Positions 32,074 to 47,000 of a stretch of DNA of 64,000 nt are shown here, piece by piece. The position numbers were made by a program, and so were the translations under genes. The notes beneath the pieces were generated by a model. The model worked only from the letters and a program-made list of their open reading frames with translations, did no database searches and was not told the DNA's origin. How positions within the stretch are numbered: the first letter of the stretch is position 1; each line of letters starts with the position of its first letter. Source of the stretch: Saccoglossus kowalevskii (Eukaryota > Hemichordata > Enteropneusta > Harrimaniidae); the NCBI RefSeq assembly GCF_000003605.2, contig NW_003124893.1:1193211-1257210 (forward strand), in the 5' to 3' direction.

Positions 32074-35000
32074 CTATGAACATGCAGAAACAACAAATTC
32101 ATTACATTAAATAAATCTTATACTAACAAACATTTCAACAAAATATAAATTCCAGCAACTTTGTAGAAGTTTTAGTTCTTCTTCTCTCACCTTTTCAGTT
32201 ACATCAGGAAGATCATTTTCCTTTGCAATTTCCAGAGCTTTTTCCAGAACCGACTTTGCCATATCGACTTCTCCCTGAATTGCATAGACACTGCCCAGTG
32301 AAATCAGGGTGTCGGTATTATTCGGCTCAATGTCAAGAATCTTGCAGAATGCCGCAACTGCTCTGTCATATTCTTTATAAAATGCATGGCAGTTGCCGAT
32401 GTTGTGCAGTGTGAGCTGTAAAATAAAGGGATTTTAGTGACGTTGATCTGAAAATGTGAATGATCCATTGATCACATCAGGTATATATCTAACCAGTGAA
32501 GACCGAATCAATATTTTTCACTTTAGGCTGCATAATATTTTTCAGATTTTTTTAAAATTTTGATCAAGACTCGTATCAAATGGAAAATTTATTCCATTAG
32601 GTCCAAAATTATCAACAAAATTGTAGAAAAAATCCTAAAAATGTGAGAAAATAAACACCAATATTTTGGTAAAAAAAAAATATGGTGCTTGAAAGGTTAG
32701 ATTCATGAGTGGTGAGTGAGTATGGATATGCTACATTGTACCCACAGTACAGTAATGTACCACAAAACACTGCCCTCTCTCACTGGTCTGGAAACTGCTA
32801 TTGTTTGTAGTGTGGGTAATTCCCATTTTAATGCTGGACGTGGGCATCCACGAAATGCTTGTACCGATAACTTGTTCAGATTTATTTATCTTAGTCACTT
32901 CTTCAAATCTATAATATATGCAAAAACCTTTGAGTTGATGGTTTGGAAAGCTCAAAGTAAGTTTTATTTGGTAGGCAACTCATTCATAAAAAAATTTGGA
33001 ATATCAAGTTTTTTTTGTATTATTCATCAAAATAACTGAACAACAATAGTTTCACATCACAATAGGTAGTATAAAAAAATATTGTTTGAAATACTTTTAA
33101 ACATTTATTTTCCTCAATCAAACAGGTTACATGTTCAATAATGGGGTAATTGTTAATACAATTCGCCATCATTTAAAATGCCCTTTTCCGTTGTTCATCA
33201 ATTTCTGTTTGCAATAACATGTTCTACACAGATACCTGGCATTATATATACCTTTTAATGTTGCACTCTGTTTTGTTTGAAGTTAAAGTTTGAATTCCTG
33301 AATTTTGAAAGCAAAATATATGATGACCTTTCACTCGAAGTTCGAGTTTATGAATTTGAATGTTAAACAAAACAAACAAATCTATATTGCCTGTAGGCTG
33401 AAGTTTTGATAATGGTTTGAGTTACTAAATGGAGACATTCAACCAACACAAAAATATATGTTGAATATCAAGTTTATAATTTGCATGTAGTTTTGCAAAA
33501 GTGCATGGGCGTGGTTTCTAAATTGTGGACATAGTCATCTCAATGATTCCTTAACTCGATGTCCGTAACACAGACAGTTCAGCATTTCTTTGAATTAATT
33601 GTTAATTTCTACAAAATACAAGTGAGCAAATGACCTTTACTTACAACATCTTCAGGGTACTTTGTATGACCCACATATAAGATTTTCAGTCCTTCCCTTC
33701 TGTAGTCATTTTGTACAAATGCTTGGTAGATGCCGGAGAAGATATCGTGTGGGAAGTCGCCCTTGTCCAGTATGTCTATTATTGATTGGTAGTCACCACA
33801 TCTGCTGGCACCGGGAACTCTAGTCTTGAGTAAAGTCATACTGCTGGGAAATCTTACGAAGAAACAATAAAATTGGAATAGAATAGCGTAGTTTAATAAA
33901 CCCCGAGAACAAACATTTATCATTTTCTGGTAATTGTCAGCTGCAGTTAAAAACCTCAAAATTTTAGAAAAACACCTGCAAAATTTTCACTTTCTATAAA
34001 AAAATCAGACTGGTTACAAATTTTGTGACAATTATACAACAGAATAAAAGAAGAAAAAAACTAATTCAACAGGTCTTGGAGGCTCACTTTTAATAGATCG
34101 CAGTGGAGCGCATATCAATTTTGGAAAAACAAGCCATGCATGGCACAGTCCCCGTTAGTTATCGAATTTAAGATATAAAGTTTTGTTTATAGTAATATAG
34201 CTGGAATATAAACATGTCAGGAATACGATTATGATGATTGTTTAACATTTAAATGATTGACATTTGTATCTGATCGTCAAATGAGTATTGAGATATTTTG
34301 CTCTAGAACAGCATTAATTAAAACAAAATCATGTATAATGAATGCATGTATAATGAATATTTAAAATTTGAACATAATCAGTCACAGCAAGACAGAGATG
34401 TGGCACTAGAACCATATTCATTAAAACAAAATGGCCACCAGTCGGCCATTTTGAATCTTATCTGAAAAACAAAATGACGTGCATCAAGGTCCTATAATGT
34501 CCAAGATATATACCAAGTTTGAACAAAATGCATCTGTAAACAGCACAAAAATGGCCACCATTCGACCATTTTTAATAGGATCGTCATACCAATATATTTG
34601 TATATCTATGACATGATGTATAATGAATATTTAAAATTTGAACATAATCAGTCACAGCAAATCTTATCTAAAAATAAAATGATGTGCATCAAGGTCCTAT
34701 AATATGTCCAACGTATATACCAAGTTTGAACAAAATCCATCTGTAAACAGCTGAGAAATGATTTTTAGAACAAAAATGCCCGCCATTCGGCCATCTTGAA
34801 TCAGATAGTGAAACAAATTGATGTGCATATGTATAATATCAGTATGAAGTTTGATTGTGATTTTTCCAGGCATTTCTAAGATACAGGTCCGGACACACGC
34901 ACGCATGCACGGATGCACAGACGCACAGAGGTCAAAACATAACATAAGTCCTCGTGTGATTAATTATTCCTGAAGACGTTCTGCTTAGGCAAACAAACAA

Positions 35001-38000
35001 AGCAAACAAACTTGAGAATATTGACTGACATGATTTGAATTTTGTATGGAGTATGTACAAATATTATTAATTATTTTGTACAACACATTTTCAATATTTC
35101 AGAAACATTTCGCAAACTTTCAATTATAGCAAATGTCTACAGCACTGAAGCTGGTATAGGGTAGTCAAATATCTGCCTGAAACTGTATATTCCAGCTAAA
35201 CCAGAATTGAATTAATGTTGATCGACCCTGAATCAACATTGATTGACCTCTTTTACTCATTGCAGCTATAGCAACCAGCAACCAGCTAACACCAAATTCT
35301 GTTATTAACATACTTTGTGAGTGCATATTCCACTGTTGACTCATACGGCCTCATTGGCCGTTCATTTTCTGGGAGCTTCTTATCAAAGTACTCCAAACCT
35401 GCAAACATTCGGTCAGTGGCCCACTTTGCGTGTATGATTCGTTCCAGCAAATTATATGCCTCGTCCTCATTGTTTCGTAGATAATACTCCAACATCAAAT
35501 TGTTGAGGTGAGGATGAGAAACATCAAGCCGACCTTGCTTATGAAGGGTCTCACCTATAATAAATGATACAGCCCCTGTCACATACATGCGATCAATTAT
35601 ATGCTAAGTAAATGCAAGTGGGAATGAGGTAAAAAACAGTGTTCCATCTTGGTAAGATTTGAACTTTATCTACTGTTGTCATGGGTACATAGTTAATAGG
35701 TAACATTACATTAAAAAATCGTAACAATAATCATCTACTGGTGGATCTTGAACTTGAGCATGAGCTTTTTTTCCCTGCTCCTTTTTTTGTTCGTACTTAC
35801 TGGCTTTCTTGAAGTATGGATGAGCTTCTTCATATTTTTCTTGATGAACGTAAGCACCAGCAATATTCTCTAATGCTTTCAGACATTGAACGTGTTCTTC
35901 ACCAAATGTATCCTGCATAACATATAACAATATCTATTTCTTTAATACGCGACAAATGCTTTAATTTCAAAAGCGGTTATTTTTCAGTAGTTGCAGAAAA
36001 CTGTGAAATTTTTTATCAGTGATTTTTGTGAAACTGAGTACTTATGAACAAATTATCCTGAGCGCCATTCAGCAATTAGTGTATATTAAAAAAAAAATTA
36101 ACTTATTATTCATAAATTATTTTTTTTTTCATTTTTTCAAAAAACGTGATCAAGATTAATAGCTGATTGGAAAATTATTAGTATTTGGTTCAAAAGTAAT
36201 GCAGAAATTATAGAAAAATACAGAAAAATTTGCAAATGTCCGAACAGAATATATTTTAATGTGAAATTTAAATTCTCATTATTTGTGCATACACACTCAA
36301 ATTAATTACACATTCAATGTACTAGTATTACCTTGTATATTTCTAGTGCTTGATTATATTTTTGTAATGCCTCATCAAAGCTACCTCTGGATACGTCAAA
36401 TACTCCCCAGTTTATGAGTTTCTCAGCTACGTCAGTATGCTTCTCACCTACCGCATTCACTGTCATGTCATATGACCTGTGACGAAAGTGAACAAATATA
36501 ATATATATATATAAGTACAGATGAGGCATACATATGATGTAGTTCACTACAGAAGTATATTTATTTTTTATATATATTTGTTATAATTACATATTTTTTA
36601 GAAATTGACTGAACCATGAAGGTAGCGAAAAAGGAAAAAGAGTTAAAAATTTATCTGTGATTCTGTTATTCCTCAAAGTTACTAAGCATGCTACAATAAC
36701 AACTTATACATCTTCTGAAAGCTTAGATATAGGCAAATACGGAAGTATACATACAAAATTTGATATTATGTAATCCCTCAAATACACATTGGTATATAGC
36801 ATATGCACGAGCATTTTTGCATATATCTAAGCGTTCAGATGTTGCTATAGTTTGATGCAAAGTAACTTTCAAATTTTCAGAAATTGTCTGAATGACAAAT
36901 TTTTTAACTTCATTTTCCTGTTTCTACCGTAAGTCAAACATATTCTTTATTTTGGACTACCATATTTGATCTATTAGTGGTGCATACAATTATGTAAATT
37001 ACAGAAAATAAGTATTATTTTAAGTTAATACATTAGTTTTTACAGTCAATGCAATTGTTGTTTTTATGTGCTACTGATAGAGTAAATATGGTTAATATTC
37101 TGTGATACAATGTACTTACTTTTTATACAGTAAATCTGCTTCGTCTAGTTGGCCAAGATTTCTATAGCACAGTGCCAAATTATTGAGACACCCGGCAAGG
37201 TCAGGTGGCAACTCACCAAAATTACACATCTCATATATCTATACAAAAAATAAAAATAAAATATGAGATAATAATATATTATATGATACAAGTTATAAGT
37301 CATAAGTTACAGCATCCCTACCATATTAGGAAATGCGAACTCCAAATATGGAGCAATTACAAGTGTGAGCATCCTCTAATAATAAAAGCAAACATTGCAG
37401 CCCCCTGGGGTTGACCGGACTCCACACAAAGAAGTTTGCTGATTCTGTTCCAAACTTTTTGGATTTTGGCATTCCATCATATATCCTTGGGAGGAAAAGA
37501 TGTATAATAATAAGGTTATTAAGAGAATACCGCAAAGTATGCACTCAGACAGTACACCATCTCATCAACCTCTGCTGAGCATCAGTCAATACTGTCTTTG
37601 TGCATACTTTTTGGTATCCTCATAATAACCTCATTAGTATATAACGATAATAGTCTAATTTTCTTGTAATGAACTAATTTTCTTGTAATGAACTAATTTT
37701 CTTGTAATGTTAAATCATTTCATATTTGGAATTCTCATTTCCTAATAAGGTATGGTAGAGGTACATGTAGCTCATCCAGTCAATAGTGCAAAATGATGGT
37801 ATGTCATACACTTGCATCTAGTTGTTTTTTTCTCTTTCTTTATACTTTTAAAATTAGATTGTGAAACAATTTAGTAAAAGCGAACGTCGGGGCACTTATC
37901 GAAAAATAAAAGACTTTAGATGTGTCCCTTAGAAGTGTCCTCTACCAACATGGTGTTGTATTCAGCAGGATGTTGGATCACTCAAGTTATACAGGAATTT

Positions 38001-41000
38001 GTTTTTGAAAATTTTAGCCATTTTCATCATTTTTTTTTTATTTTCAAACAAAATAAGACTTGTCAGCAAGTCTAGGTATGCTTTAACTTTTGTAGGTATA
38101 CACTAACACTAACTAACATTTTGTCATCACAATAATATCTTTAGTTCCTGTATTTGTATAATTTTATATTTAAAAAATTAAACACAAAAAACAATTAAAA
38201 CTAAGATAATGTCCCATTTACCAATAGTTATTCATTTATTTTCCTCCAATTGGGGTGAAACAAAAATATTTGTTTTGTTTTGGGATAAAGTAGTTGTAAA
38301 TGTTCAAGACGTTAGAGCTTAGATGTGTGCATATCAGTGAACGGTATTTGACACATACCTTTATACTTTGTTCCATTACTGGTTTGGCTTCTTCATATTT
38401 GCCCATATTTATTCGAACACACCCAATATTATTTAAAGTGCTTGCTATGAGAGAATGGTTTTCTGGCAAGTTAGCCTGGTGCATCTCCAGAGACTTCTGA
38501 AAATATTCTTCAGCCTAAAAAAATTCATAAACTTGTTTAACTCCTCCTAAAATCATCCATCATTATGAAAATTGCATTGTGGGAAACAGGATATGGAAAC
38601 CATTATTTGCATATTCTTACCTCTTCAAATTTTTTCTGGTTTAGATACAGTACTCCTAGACCATTCATCGTCATAGCCTCAGTGGAACTATCAGGCCAGC
38701 TGTGAATGGACAAGAATTACGCTGTCATTGAATACGGTGTTAAATACTTATTTCTGAAAGTCAGGTTTTTAGATCTTGCAGGACCAGCAACCAATAAGAA
38801 TTTGTGTTACAGAATGCAAAGTTTTTAGTCAGAAAGTTTACAAATCACCTCGGAAAGCAGCTCGAAATTGACTTTCATAGATGTATTCGGTTAGATGTAG
38901 TTAGCTGATGCTCACCACGACTAAAATCAATGGCACCTAAATAGCCCCCACCTACATCAGATTTGAAAACAGATTTTGTCAGGTTGTACATTTTTTTTTT
39001 TGAACTTACTTCTTTCTCATTTCCAGATTTTCCTTGTGCAGTTTTTCTCCCTCTTCAAATCGTTCCAAATCAACATAAAGGTTGGCAAGGTTACCAATAA
39101 TTTCACAATACTTATCACATGCATCTTTATTGGCTTCTATCTCATCCTCTGAAAATGAAAAACCCTGGAAAAACCAAGAATTAATCAAACATATTAAGAA
39201 TGATTAAAGTCAATTTTTTTAGATGCGCATATAATCTACATAATTCAGCTGGCGATATCAACTTACATGCATTCTCCGAGCTCTCAGCAACAAAGGTTCA
39301 GCGTTTACAAAATGTCCAGCATCATACAGGAAGGAAGCTATCTCAATAGCTACTGATAATAACTGCAAATACAAGTGGAGAATTTTGGAATTAAAAATAG
39401 TTAAATGTCACTCCACTCATATCAGGTAATTTTTATTCATTTGTTGAAAACCCAACTACACTCACACCCACTCTAATGCCATTATGCTCCTTATAGATTC
39501 TAATCTTATCTCATCCACCCCTAAATCTCAACTCACCCCCCCTCCAAATTCCCAACTCCGTCTTCTAATTTTAGTCTCATCTCCTTCCTCTTATGCTTTC
39601 ACCTCTCTGATGTACAATATCTTGTATTACTCCTACATGTACCTTAATTGCTCCCCTATGAATTCACATTCATGATATCAAGATATACCTACCTTTAATT
39701 TATTTCAAAGGCATTTTTCTATCTTGTCACTCATGTCTCCCACATGCCTCTGACACGTTTCCCCACATGTCTCTCACATGCCTCTCACATGCCTCTGACA
39801 GGTTTCCCCACATGCCTTTCACATGTCTCCCACATGCCTCTGACAGGTTTCCCCACATGCCTTTCACATGTCTCCCACATGCCTCTGACAGGTTTCCCCG
39901 CATGTCTCTCACATGCCTCTCACATGTCTCCCACATGCCTCTGACAGGTTTCCCCACATGTCTCTCACATGCCTCACATGTCTCTCACATGCCTCTGACA
40001 GGTTTCCCCACATGTTTCTAACATGCCTCTCATATGTCTCCCACATGCCTCTGACAGGTTTCCCCACATGTCTCTCACATGCCTCTGACAGGTTTTCCCA
40101 CATGTCTCCCACAAGCCTCTGACAGGTTTCCCCACATGTCTCTCACACGCCTCTCACATGTCTCCCACATGCCTCTGACAGGTTTCCCCACATGTCTCTC
40201 ACATGTCTCCCACATGCCTCTGACAGGTTTCCCCACATGTCTCTCACATGCCACTTTTATTTAGAGTGGAACACTTTCGTTTGCAGATTATTTCCACCGA
40301 AAGTTGACAAAATAAATCTGCATTATTTTTTTTGGAATATTTTGATCAAGAGCTATTTGCTATTTATGTACATTTGATCAAAAAATATCAAAAATAAGTA
40401 AACAAATGTTACACCACCATTTTGGCATAAAACAATGATAGTGTTAATTCAGCCTAATCTTCCAATAATTACCTCCTTTGCTGGGGGATGATCTGGTGTC
40501 TCTGATGATTCAAGTTGTTCTAAATACATATTCACAAGTTGCTGATCAATAGATTTCATATAAAGTGAGGATATCTCTTCTCCTGACAGTTCAGTTGAAT
40601 TCCAGTAACCAAATAAATCATATTTAGATCCATTTCTGAAAAAAAATAGAAACTGAAAATTATCTACCGCAAGTATCGTTCAAATTAATGTACTTTTATT
40701 TATAACTGTTCTACAAATGTCCATACTACATGTATGTAATGTATTGTGTTTCTGGATTGAGACGTTCATGGCAAAGAAGTGCTAAATCCTCCATACATCC
40801 ACTCATACATGTATTCAGTAATGTAAACCGTGATTTATCTTGCTGGCAATTAAGTCATTTGAAGAATAGATAATTCCAAGATAATTTGGTGGTGATTTAA
40901 CCCCAATTAAAAGTAATAAATCATGAATTATTAATCATCGTGTTTTCAAAGTTTGAAATTTTAATTTTGTGTGTGGAAATCTCAGTTTAAATTTATAAAT

Positions 41001-44000
41001 GTACCAATTACAAACTTCAATCAGAAATAATTTTTAAAGTCACAACATTGTAATACAAACTGCGGTTAATAATTTAATGTACAGTAATCCACACAAATTA
41101 AGGGCGCCCTCTATTGTTCAATAATATTAAACTTTTGTTTTATTAATTACTTGTCATGAATATAATGAAAGTGATTCTTACCGAAACAACGTCAGAAAGA
41201 TGGCTAAGTGAAGAAGACAATTTTGAAGTCTCTCTTGGTCACCAAACTTTTCAAGTAACCATGGCAACTCATTAATAATCCTACTAGGGATATTGACTCT
41301 GTGATCAGGACCAAGTTCCTGTAATTAAAAATTGAATTAATTCTGTTCATTCTGTTACTAATAATCTTGAACTGTAGGCCCAGAAGATCGTCCGCCTGCA
41401 CGGTGTTGTTCTGTTCAGACATTCCTTCCTCTACAACACTGTGCGGTAATTCTATTCATAACTGTGTATGTCACATGGTTGCGCGATAGAAAGTTTGCCA
41501 ACCAATAGAAAGCTTTGTTACAATGACTGCAAGAAAGCGCCTGGAGCTTTGCATTTCTAAGGTGTCGGCTTCATTTCTGCCGATATATGTTGCAGTGACA
41601 TCATGAGCTATAACACCTACTCTTCTATAATACTCAACAGTGGTGACAACACTCTTACCACGCTCGATGATCGCAAGGCCAGTAAAGCATAATAACATAA
41701 AGATTGACTATTTCCAGTGCGACTAAAAACGAACACATCAAACACGGCACTAAGTATAGTTTGAATAGCTTTAGTCTGAATATCAGTGAGTTGCATGATG
41801 TATGGATATCGTCGTTGTATTGCCTTGACATCCAAGCCAACACAGCTTCCACTGTGCGCAGCAAAATTTATTCCCGGGTCGGGCATTTTCACCGCCCGGC
41901 AACCATCATGGTGAAAACAAAGGCCAATAAATTCTCAGAAAACGGTATTTTGGGATGGTCGTTGACACCCCCATGAACAAGATTACCCCTACATATGCAA
42001 CATTTTAAAATTTTGTTGTTTAGGATTTCTTCAAAGTTAAGTTTGTGCCGTTTTCTCGATTTTAATTATTTTCGCCGGCTTTTCATTCGGTGTTTCACAG
42101 CAGCTCTCTCTGAGCCCATAGAAATACATGGTGGTGGTGCGCGTCTTAAATAGCAACGTGGAGCGTCTTGTGACTTAGCTCCGCCTCGAAGATTTTGGTC
42201 AAGCACGTTGAAGAAAGAAGCAATATGATTGGCTGTTGGTAAACTGATTCTAAACTGTGAGGGCATTGTCACATACACATAGTCCTAATGAAATACTTCA
42301 AGGTGATAGTGGAGTGCTTCGCCGGAACATTCTCCTTGAAAATTCAAGATGGTCGAGAAAGATAAGCAAAAATTCTGATGCAATTAACATTAACAAATTC
42401 CTAAAATTTGTAAACATTATAAAAATTCTGCTTTTATTTTGATTTTTGATACTTAATATTATTTCTTTTCTTTTTTTAATTACTAAAAAAAAAATTGAAA
42501 CAATGACCTTAACCTTTTTTCCCCTGATGCTTTTCACCACCAGACTTTCTCTTCCAAATTTTTGTGCAATTTTTTCTTATATTCTTCAATATTTCTGGAA
42601 ATGAAATCAAATTTGGGGGCCAACAGTCAAAGTTTGATCCAGTTTTCAATTTTTACTCAAAAGTGTGGCTATTTTTGTCCCAATCTTCTGAAAGAAAGTG
42701 CAAACTATAAATGAGATTATTTTGTGAATTTGTGATGAAAAGAGGGAGCTGATGGTGAAAAGGTTGAGGAATTTGAAATTCTCCCTCATCTGGTGACAAA
42801 TTGTGATTGGCAGGTGTAGAGAATTGACTGTGATTTTTTTTAAACAATTCTGATTACCTTCAGTTTATTCTCAAAAAATGCAGCCACCATATCAATATTA
42901 TCGTTACCATGACAATATCGCTCTTTGACAGCACTAGATAACTCGTCATATGCAAACCTGCAACACCAAATAAAATCATTTCAACACAATGAAGTATATA
43001 TAATGTAAGAAGATGTTAGAACAAATGAATTGGAGATACACGTGTTCATTCTTTAGATTTTTGTGACCTTGACAATCCATCATAAATGTTCTGAACCTGG
43101 TAGTAATTATTAATTTTCCTAATTCGGGTTTGCATATCTAAAATGACTTTAAGTCATGCAAGACTTAGCCTACATAAACGTAAATACTGTAAAATACATT
43201 ATTTTGCCTTGGAATTAATTTTCACTATTTTCCATGATTCAGTGAGAATAAAAGTCAGCTTATATAGCTTCTATATTTTAAATTCAACTCATCAAAAATC
43301 AGAGAAAATATATTCTATACAATACACCCAAATGTATTTTCAGTGAAAATTAATTCCAGCTAAAAATAAAGTATTTTACAGTATTAACTGAAGTGAACAA
43401 AGCCATATACATTGTAAATGTAAACTTAATAAGTAGAATTCATTATTTATTTATATATATTTACTACCTGTACAATTTCTACATTTAAAGTTGTTTTAAA
43501 ACATTTTTTGGTGAAATAAATTTCATTCATTCATTCATTCATTCATTCATTCATTCATTCATTCATTCATTCATTCATTCATTCATTCATTTATAAAATC
43601 AAACGGTTGCTAATTTGTATTAGCTCATGCAGTGACCTTGGTTGTTCTAATTTCCATCTGGAGGGAGGCGCCGCCTTGCCAGTCAAATCTTCCCATTTGC
43701 ATTCTACCGTGTACATATCACATATTTCAAATATTAAATCACAACAGACTTACCCATAGATGCCTTCTCTATCAATAAGAAAATCTTCCAGCGCAAAATA
43801 AATTGATGACCACAGCTGATCCGGTAAGTTGATTATTGATTTGATTTCTTGATCGGATAATCCGTAACGTGATACAAGAATACAACTCATCACCTGAAAG
43901 CATAGATAAGGTCATTTTAGAGAAAGGAGGAATACTTTTCGCACAATCAGATGAATTCTTTTTCTTAATTTTTTGAAGTAAAGTGTCTTGCTGTTCTTAC

Positions 44001-47000
44001 CCTTATAATAATTGAAATAGACGTACATGTATATCAGGGTGAAATATCTTTGTCACTGACATTAGGAATTTTTATCTTAAATATTTTTTGTCAAAACTTT
44101 TTATCAAGCTGTATGATACCTTGACAATACAGTTTAATTGTAAAAGCATATATCATTCACAGCTTGGTGATCAACTTGGGAAGTGAAAATGAAATTTCTA
44201 GTGAATGGTAAGTTACCTTGGCAACAACATTGTCTTCGCTGTCAACTGAGTTGAAATCTTTTTCAAGTCTTTCTAAAATTTTCATGAAGAGTTCTGTGGT
44301 ACTACAGAGAAAAGGATTAACAAACAATCAAAAGACTATCAGGGCAAAATGATTTACAAACAAAAGGCGATCAGAGAAAAGAATTAACAAACAATCAATC
44401 AAAGACAATCCGAGTTAATTATTAACAAAAATGACTAAGAAAAATATTATCATGTTATGTTATGTTATGATACTGCCAATGTTTCCAATATCTTACCTAT
44501 TAGCTTGTAAAATGTAGTCAATATGGTCATCTAGTTTAAAGAAATCACCAAAATTAACTAATTCCTGAATAATAATATAAAAAGAATTTGTTATTATATG
44601 AAAAAACAGCATGACTTGCAAAAAGAATGATGCGCCAAAAACATTTGCTTGCAGGAGCTGGAAAAAACAAAGTAATCCATCTTTAACACCACTTGAGGGT
44701 GTGCTCCACCATAATGTACATATAAAGTTTGAACCTGTAGAAGAATCTTGAGATAGAGTGGATTTTCCGTCTCTTCTTTATTCATAAGTCTCAGTTTCTG
44801 TTCCGATGATAACTCTTTTCCACGTAATGATAAGATCGCCTGAGAATGAAATATAAATATAAAATTAAATGCCTAATGGTGTATCAAACATCCTTAGAAA
44901 AAGGAATTATTTGCAACTGATTAAACTGAAAAATCACATGCAACATATTTTTCAAAATATCTTCGACTTGAAACAACATGCAGCACCACTGAGGAAACGC
45001 TACTTCATGATAATTTTAACACAGTTCTCGTAAAAAAACTGTTGTTGTTTACCTGCATCATTTGTTCCTTCTGTTCGGTGTTTAACTTCTCCACTGATAA
45101 AATATCAAACTGTCGTTCGTTAAACTCATCTGTTTTTGAAATGTCATCCTTTAAACATGAAATGAGTAGACTGACTCCTTTAGGTATATCTTTAGGTAAC
45201 CAGTAAAGCTCCTAAAATTATGAAATACGATAAGCATTATTATGGCATTATAAGCAGAAGCGATTCTGATTGTCAAATAACTAATTTTTTTTACATGTAG
45301 TTAAATTAAAATCACAGTACCGTATTTGCTCTATTAGAAGCACATCTCCAACAGAAGCACAAATAAACCAAAAATTGCATTTATTCTATTTATTCATTTA
45401 TTCCTAATCATTATAATATTAGTTTTTAAATTTGATTATAGAAACACTTCTGTAATTTACTCATAGTGCATGTGCAAATAATGAAGCAAATACAGTAATC
45501 AGAATTGGACGCATGCATAAATAATTACGATTGAAGAGTATATATCAATATTAAACATAACAACGGAAATTCAAAACATATTCTTATAAAAAATATATCA
45601 GTAATTCTCACCTTTTTAGTTTTTCCGATGTCATCCATTTTATTGACACCATCTATAATAATCACAGCGTGGTATCCATTCTCGTTTATCAACGATAAAA
45701 CTTCTTGAAGTTCTCTGTAATAATCCAACACAGTTTTCGGTTTCTCTGATTTGACATTTTCATTTTTTTCATCTTCATATTTCTCATTGTGTTTCTTTTT
45801 ATACCCATATTTCAGGTCTTCCACTATCCGGGAAAGTACGTCTGTTTCACCTATAGAGAACAACAGTTTGTTTTTATAAGATGATTTTTGCAGGTCTTCT
45901 CTCATGGCATCGATTCATGGCATGCATATCATGGCAATGCACGAAACTTTGTTATGTTTTGTTATATTTTCAGCAAAGACAAATTGAAGAACAAATACCA
46001 GATATTGTGATGAGCTATTAACCTTTTAACTACCCTAGTTTATCTTGCTAAATTATTGGCATATTTTTATGTATTTTTTTATTATTTTTTATTAAATTTG
46101 GACCAACAGACATTTTCATTAGTACAGACCAAAAAAAAAAACCTTGCAATTTTTGGCATAATATTCTTATCTATCTTTCTATTATATTTTTTAATTAAAT
46201 TCAGGCCAAACAAACCAGACCCCCCCCCCAAAAAAAAAAAAAAAATTCGCTAGTCAAATTTTTCAAGAGAAAATTTTAAAAAAATGACAAGGAGATTTTT
46301 TTTTTAAATTCATGAACTAAAGATTTAACTTTTGTTACAGCTAAACTGGATCAAGAATGATTCTTAAAAAACACAATTAAAGTAAAACTGGATGAAAAAA
46401 TCATTCTGTGGATTATCTTTCTCAACTGTATGAATGATTGATTTTTAGGAAAAATGTCACCAGTCAAAAAGTTTTAAAATTATAGTTTTTTGAATATTTC
46501 TAGGTATAACTTACTTGTTGTCTTTGGAGCACATCCAACAAAATGGTATGCAATGATGTCATCCGGATGGGTTTGTTGATGTCGATGCAACCAATTAGAC
46601 AGTAAAGTTGTTTTGCCAACACCTGGAATTGAAAAAAAAAAACATAGCGTAAATATGGGAGACTTGCCCTTGACGATTGAAGCTGAAAAACTAATTAGAC
46701 TGCAGATTGTTTTGTTTTTTTAACCTTGAATAAAAAAACATGCATTTACAATTAAAAATGTGTTTCGCAGGTTAATTTATCGTACTAAAAAGCCACATGT
46801 GGCGAGATGTTTTAATAAAATTAGATATATCTGATTATCAGTAGGTTTATACCGTATTAAAAGTTGCACCCATTCTTTTTGAACAACAATTGAAAATCCA
46901 AAATTCATTATTCCTCATATGTGTAGATCCTCTAATTGAAGCTGCATCCCTTGTTTGCATTGGTGTATTGAAGTCACAGATTTCAATACAAGTACATCAA

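Noticed and set aside
31732-32114. Plus-strand open frames of about 93-100 codons rich in Leu/Ile/His
   Set aside because: They are antisense shadows of the acidic last exon of gene B.
42066-42278. 70-codon minus-strand frame upstream of the RecQ fragment
   Set aside because: No recognisable domain; the region looks more like promoter-type DNA than coding sequence.
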